DNA of 35,739 nucleotides, taken from contig JBNGIS010018376.1 of the NCBI GenBank assembly GCA_049999725.1, positions 24,337-60,075 on the forward strand, read 5' to 3'. The notes under the pieces were generated by a model that worked only from the letters and a program-made list of their open reading frames with translations, made no database searches and was not told the DNA's origin. This document shows, piece after piece, positions 31,191 through 35,739 of the stretch (positions are counted from its first letter, which is position 1; every line of letters begins with the position of its first letter). Source of the DNA: Haplomitrium mnioides. Taxonomy: Eukaryota; Marchantiophyta; Haplomitriopsida; Calobryales. The translations under genes were made by a program, and so were the position numbers.

Positions 31191-32638
31191 TTGAATTGTG
31201 ATGAAAAGACTTGAAATGGATTGGGAGTGCAACAAGTTGAAACTTTGGCAAATAAAATACTTTATTAATAAAACAATTTTTTCAAACATATGCTTAGGCT
31301 CTCTCCTCCTTGGGAGGAATTGTCTCATCTAAATCCAAAGGCTGAGCATCTGCAATCATTAGAGAGTCTTGTCAAGACTTTCTAGTCCCAGATATTGCGA
31401 CAGAATCACCAGTAGCACCAACAATACCAGGAGGAACAAGTTCTTTATGATATGCATAGACTATATGTGACTCAACCACATTGAATGGCAAGGAAGCCAT
31501 CATCAAAACTCTTTGAGGAATGTAGATAGACTGACGTCCATCATATTCCACCACAATGTAGCTTTGCATTAGCTTTAAAGCACAGACAAGGCCTGTGCCA
31601 AACCCAGAGCAAAGATCTAAGATCCAATCCTACTTTGTTGACAAATGGTCGATGAAAAAATTGTAAAGAGCCTGCTGCTTTTGATAAACATTGACAAGAG
31701 CATCATCTTCTAGATGTTTAAGTTTTGCAAAAACCGTATGACAACTAAAAACACTATGCATTATTTGCCGAGGAAGTCTAGTCGTAGGAGCAGGCTGCAA
31801 ATTAAAAAGCCTCATGCTCCTCTTTCCTTCTTTTGTCCAACAGCCCATAGTCCAATATTCGTAGGCATGTGGGATTCTGGGACCACCAAAATGATGAATG
31901 TTGCTTTTGTCCATGTAAGAAGAAAAACAAACAAATCAAACTTTGTAACAAAAGTGCAGGAAAAGTAAAAAAGAGAAATTAAAAACTAAAAAATCAAAGA
32001 ACAACTTACCAGATGTTGTGGTCGATTGTACAAAAAACTTCCAAAAGGGCATCCTTGACAATGCCAAATTGTTGCAACGAATGCATAATAGCAAAAGACC
32101 ACAAATCCAACGTTGTGATTGCCGCAAAAGATGAAACCATGTTAAAAATGTCATCTTTTAAAAATGGTTTAGAATCGTCATGCTTACATTACTCAAGGTT
32201 GTAACCTTTAGAAATATCTGCAATAGCCAAAATAAAACACCTAGGTTTCACAAAGCTCTTGAATTGTCGAGCGTTGGCCTCTCTATGGACTTGGTAAAAT
32301 GCCACGTTGAGACCATCGACATAAGACAATAAGTACTCGTTCTTGTCTCACAACTCCTTCAATTGTAAGAGATGTAGCACTAGTTTGTTGCCTTGATTTC
32401 CACTCTCTAGCTTTTTGGCAATGAAGAAGAAAAGCTAAAGGATAGGAACGAGAGTGGGAGCCTGGTCCTAATCATCTGGGGCTTCTTCGACCCCTGATCT
32501 TTTTTGGCCTTTTGCAACTGCTGTCAAATTTTTTTTGCCAGCTAACGTTTGAATGTTTTTTCCCCCTACACATAGCGAAAACAAAAAACAATATAAGGAG
32601 ACAAAAACAAATTAAATACTAGAGAGGGACATTGAATT

Positions 32639-32926
32639 CCATGCGCGCATGGACTGCGAAGTCCTTGTAGGCATGGACAACAAAGTCCTTGCAAGCATGG
32701 ACATCAAATCCATGCGCGCATGGACTTCAAAGTCCTTGCGCGCATGGACTTCAAAGTCCTTGCGTGGAAGGACCTTGTAGTCCATGCGCTTTTGGACTTT
32801 GCAGTCCATGGGCTTTTGGACTTTGTAGTCCATGCGTCCATGGACTGCGAAGTTCTTTCGCGCTTAGACTTTGAAGTCCATACGCATTTGGATAGGAAAG
32901 TATATGCGTGCATGGACCCTAAACCA
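32639..32926 (-). repeat. 24-bp palindrome minisatellite, 12 units, intron 2 of B
   Basis: Twelve head-to-tail units of exactly 24 bp, consensus TCCATGCGCGCATGGACT plus TCAAAG. The first and fourth units keep the full palindrome, and most others carry one to five changes. Because 24 is a multiple of three and the core is palindromic, several frames stay open on both strands (MDFKVLAR-like and MRARTLKS-like repeats). These open frames are artefacts of the array. Confidence 0.9.
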
Positions 32927-34499
32927 ATTTTATCAAAACCAAAGATAACTTAAAGTAAATTCATTGCAACTCCAAAGAAATGAATGTGGTGTGAAAAGAA
33001 GAACTTACCAAAAGCTTCTCGAAGCTTGAATAGAAAGGAGCCATCTTGGACTCCTCAGTGTGGAGAGGGTACTCCTCTCTTGCTTCCTCCCAAGTGATGT
33101 AGTAAACCTCTGAACAAAAACTTCTTACCATAATTGGCAAAACTTTTTATCTCTCTGCCTTCCAAGACATTTCGTCCATTGAAGGCTCTCTAGCTTCCAC
33201 CCGCTTCAAAACTGAAATTTTTGCTTTGTCAAGAAGACCCTGAAGGAACCTCCAAGTTGTCCACTTCATGTCCTCCATTCTTAGAGAACCCTTGGCCTTC
33301 GACTTCTGGCCCTTGACCATATTATTCTCCCACATCAATAAATTCTCTATTGTAGATCCCATAGCTCACTACTTTTGAATGCCAGTTTGAACCAATTGTC
33401 CTGAGAAGTTGCAATCTTCTCAAGTGTTGACTTGGGCTTTATCTCCAAGGTTTCAAGCACTAATTCTCTTTTCAATTTTTGGGATGACACCATCCCACTC
33501 TCCACAAATCTTTGATGCCAATATTTGACCTTTTGAATAGAGGTCATTTCCAGCCTGTACCTCTAGTTGTAATTGTCATCTGTTGCAAAAATATGGGCAT
33601 TTGTTGGTGTAAAGCCCATGTACAAATAATAGTTGTAGAGCGATAATGCCGGATTGTACTACTGTGATTGCCTCATGCAGTCTTGTAGTGATACTTGTCA
33701 GGGTTTCTAATATTGAACTCTAACCTATCCTTCAACTCGCACTTCAGGTCAACAACAATAATAAAAAAACGATGCACATATTTGTTTGTGAGAATTCTCT
33801 GCGCCAAAAGCTCAACAAAATCTTCATTCAACCTTCTAATTTGGAAAGGTCTCAGTTGTCCATTCCAGGTTTGGGCAGATTCAAATTCTCCAGCCTAATG
33901 GTGATTTTTTCTTCACAGACTCTGCATTGCTAGATTGCAGACTCTCTTATTTTGTTTTTTTCTTCCTTAGACACTATCTGAGGGTCCATCTACTCCCTTT
34001 CTTAGAAAGTTTGCAACCCTTTATAGGATTGCCTTTTAGATCTTGATGTTGGATCCTGAACTAGCTCCGGCTTTGATTCTTGCCCCAAGTTGCTTGGTGA
34101 TGAAGACAAAGAGGTAGCAGAAGACAACCTTGCTTTAGATTCTGAGGGGGCTGGCTCCTCCTCAATGACCGGTGCTAGAACATGCTTTTTCTTCTTGGCA
34201 ACCGGTTTTTTTTTAATTTTTTTTAGCCTTAGCTAGCTCAACCTTCTTTCTTTTTTCCTGGGCAGAAAGGCCTATTGCGTGAATTGAAAATGTTGCCGCG
34301 TTGGATGCGGCACTAGTTGTTGAATGTTAACGCTATGCTTGGGCTTTAGAATCTTGATATGGATGGGCAATTTAATGAAGTCGCGCTCAGCGCACTTCGC
34401 ATCTTTGTAACCATCGACAAAATCTGCTAGAAACTGAGTAAATTGAAAACAAAACAAAAAAAATTAAGCATAAGTATAAGTGTTCAAGGTAGGAGATAA

Positions 34500-34670
34500 G
34501 ATAATACATTTATTGTGCACAGAGACTCTAACAACCATACACGTATGCATTGCACAAGGGAGTCCATACGTGCAAGGACTCCCAAGTCTAGGTGCACAAG
34601 GACTCCCAAATCCATGTGCAAATGGACTCCTAAAACCCGTGACTCCATGCTTGCATAGACTCCATGGGAG
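34500..34670 (-). repeat. palindrome array in intron 1 of B
   Basis: About six units near 28-30 bp apart (GTCCATACGTGCAAGGACTC, ATCCATGTGCAAATGGACTC, CTCCATGCTTGCATAGACTC). Same location as 14838-15010 in element A. Confidence 0.75.
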
Positions 34671-35262
34671 TTCCGAATTAGTAAAATGAAAAACAAGTGA
34701 AAAAAGATTTTCAGAAATTACCTTGCCATCTTTCTTTGCGGCCAGAAGATGCTTGACAAAAATGTCCCCCTCCTTAAACTCATTAAAAGCAAATCATTTG
34801 CAATTTGCACAATAAAGGGTTATTGAATCCTGGGGTTGCACAAGCAGCCCGATGTTGGCTTTCTTGCCTTCACGTATCATCGTAATTTGGACTACTAGAC
34901 CCAAATTGAATTTTTCACCTTCACTAGCAAAAAGGTAAAAATATTGGTCGGGGTCTTTCAAGGAACAATAATCAACGAGCCAATTCCACTCGAGTTTTGC
35001 AGGCTCTAGAGCCTTAATAACATCCAAATACCTATATGGCTTCGGTTGAGCAGGGTGGAAAACATTTCCTTGAGATGCCGTTCTCAAGATGCTAGAAAAC
35101 AATTAATCTAGAGGTAAAAAAATGTAATGAACAAAAGCTCACAAATCTCTGAAGGCTGGAAATGGAAAAAAAAAGTAAGTAAATTCAAAAACAGAGATGG
35201 CAAGAAAACAAAAACTAAAAATTGAACTCGTGACAATGGAAAGAAACTTTCCACTAACGCTC

Positions 35263-35350
35263 CTTTTATAGCTAAATTTTAAAAAATGACTTTTCTCGCC
35301 AAAAAATGATTCGTGGAGCTCTTGACAAGTAGGTTTGCTTGTGCCAAAAA
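35263..35350 (-). promoter_or_regulatory. conserved promoter block of the methyltransferase gene (B)
   Basis: Reverse complement shows AAACCTACTTGTCAAGAGCT, CCACGAATCATTTTTTGGCG, AGAAAA and TATAAAAG (35270-35263), followed by GAGCGTTAGTGGAAAG as in A. The region right of 35350 to the copia-like LTR is AT-rich and shows no gene. Confidence 0.65.
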
Positions 35351-35502
35351 AAAAGTTAGTATATAAATCATGGCTTGTTTTCACCTTTTTGATTTTTTTT
35401 TCATTTTTTTCACAAAAAGTTCTTATATTTGTTATTTTGCCAAAAAATCTTGAAAAACACATCTTTTAGGTGTGTTATAAGAGGTTCATAATATTTGTTA
35501 AA

Positions 35503-35649
35503 TGTTAGGAGATAGCTCTATTCTAGGGTTAGTCACTACCATTCTAGGGTTAGTCACTACCATGTACCCTATATATAGGGGACCTAAGGAGTAAACCACA
35601 ATGCTTTTATTCTATCGATCCACGGAGTATACACTCCTGCCTTTCAACA
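35503..35649 (+). repeat. 5' LTR of a Ty1/copia-type retrotransposon
   Basis: About 147 bp from TGTTAGGAG to TTTCAACA, with TGTT/AACA inverted ends. It contains a 21-bp direct duplication (35520-35540 and 35541-35561, ATTCTAGGGTTAGTCACTAC plus C). A TATA box TATATATA lies at 35570-35577 inside the small palindrome CCCTATATATAGGG. Short LTRs of this form are common in plant copia elements. The second LTR and coding region lie outside the window, so the copia assignment rests on LTR size and the primer-binding site. Confidence 0.7.
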
Positions 35650-35650
35650 C

Positions 35651-35665
35651 GTTATCAGCACGAGC
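35651..35665 (+). other. primer-binding site and leader of the copia-like element
   Basis: GTTATCAGCACGAGC starts two bases after the LTR end. This wording is familiar from plant copia elements, where a sequence of this kind pairs with part of the initiator methionine tRNA. The rest of the window (to 35739) is untranslated leader with a T/C-rich stretch. Confidence 0.6.
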
Positions 35666-35739
35666 CGCTCTTGATTTTTTTTCTTTCTACTCCTGGATCT
35701 ATACGGCGGATTACAGAAATCACATATCATATTTTCTTT

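Larger units (their letters stand above)
31294..35102 (-). pseudogene. ParB-like/DNA methyltransferase gene, four exons, best-preserved copy (element B)
   Basis: Exon 1 (to 34722): the start codon used in A is ACG here (35081-35079); an in-frame ATG lies at 35102. It reads PKPYRYLDVIKALEPAKLEW and KFNLGLVVQITMIREGKKAN and ends DGK|GTAATT. Exon 2 (34442-33009): FLADFVDGYKDAKCAERDF, basic linker (LAKKKK-type), then the ParB-like region (LTNKYVHRFFIIVVDLK, LEFNIRNPDKYHYKTA-GNH) and ETLEIKPKSTLEKIATSQDN. It ends FEKLL|GTAAG. Exon 3 (32565-32010): motif IV degraded to ADISKG. Exon 4 (31912-31294): HHFGGPRIPHAYEYW, DWILDLCSGFGTGLVCALKL near 31630-31571, then VVEYDG. The acceptors of exons 2 and 4 are mutated (TTTTCAA, TTACAT). 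SAM-binding loop intact, catalytic motif lost. Nuclear DNA modification is the family role. Confidence 0.8.
30328..35502 (-). mobile_element. Element B: methyltransferase half, inverted
   Basis: Inverted relative to the other copies. From the right: promoter block, exons 1-4, 3' palindrome array, AT-rich flank, and the terminal repeat at 30328-30359. The terminal repeat reads AACAGCTACTACTTTGAACC then AGGAACCGCTAC. The transposase half should follow to the right, but a copia-like LTR begins at 35503. It sits in the intron 1 array of element C. Confidence 0.65.

Noticed and set aside
32612-32953. Overlapping open frames on both strands that encode 8-residue repeats
   Set aside because: They are readings of the 24-bp palindromic minisatellite. 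A palindrome with a period divisible by three leaves both strands open. No start context or family supports a protein.

Overview
This window looks like repeat-dominated nuclear DNA from a land plant. The evidence is a decayed Ty3/gypsy chromovirus, the start of a Ty1/copia-type element, plant-like LTR promoters and several genes split by GT-AG introns. I cannot name the species. I see no intact housekeeping gene, rRNA or tRNA. Almost everything is nested transposable elements, and every coding region carries stops, frameshifts or deletions.

The main content is about six copies of one DNA-transposon-like family that I do not recognise as a named element. Its best copy (element A, 9930-18155, about 8.2 kb) has terminal inverted repeats with consensus AACARCCGCTACTTTGAACC. 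It carries two divergently transcribed, intron-containing genes. On the minus strand is a transposase-like gene with the motifs of the DUF7869 family (IDGMDQ, LQLDN, GHTHxxIDQMFS). On the plus strand is a gene whose exons encode a conserved N-terminal region, a basic linker that resembles a nuclear localisation signal, a ParB-like domain, and a beta-class DNA amino-methyltransferase (DPPY-like motif first, DLCSGxGTG and VEYD afterwards). Introns and 3' flanks of both genes contain tandem arrays built on a 20-bp perfect palindrome, AGTCCATGCGCGCATGGACT, with a different period at each position in the element.

Layout: 1-4133, 3' part of a gypsy chromovirus with its 3' LTR, inserted in methyltransferase exon 4 of element Z. 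4134-5485, rest of Z. 5486-9451, element D (exons 2-4), with Z sitting in its intron 1 array. 9452-9929, palindrome array. 9930-18155, element A. 18156-19900, element E (exons 2-4, internally deleted). 19901-30327, element C: DUF7869 gene on the minus strand, interrupted by a 3.6-kb GC-rich insertion at 21492-25114 flanked by ATTCA, then methyltransferase exon 1. 30328-35502, element B in reverse orientation, the most complete methyltransferase copy. 35503-35739, copia-like LTR, primer-binding site and leader.

If the two genes were once functional together, the transposase-like protein would move the element. The ParB-methyltransferase would modify DNA, possibly the element's own palindrome arrays. 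That last step is hypothesis. Most junctions between copies fall inside palindrome arrays, so the family may prefer to insert into itself. The mutational decay is rich in C-to-T and G-to-A changes, including in splice sites and CpG-containing palindromes, as expected of long-silenced methylated repeats.
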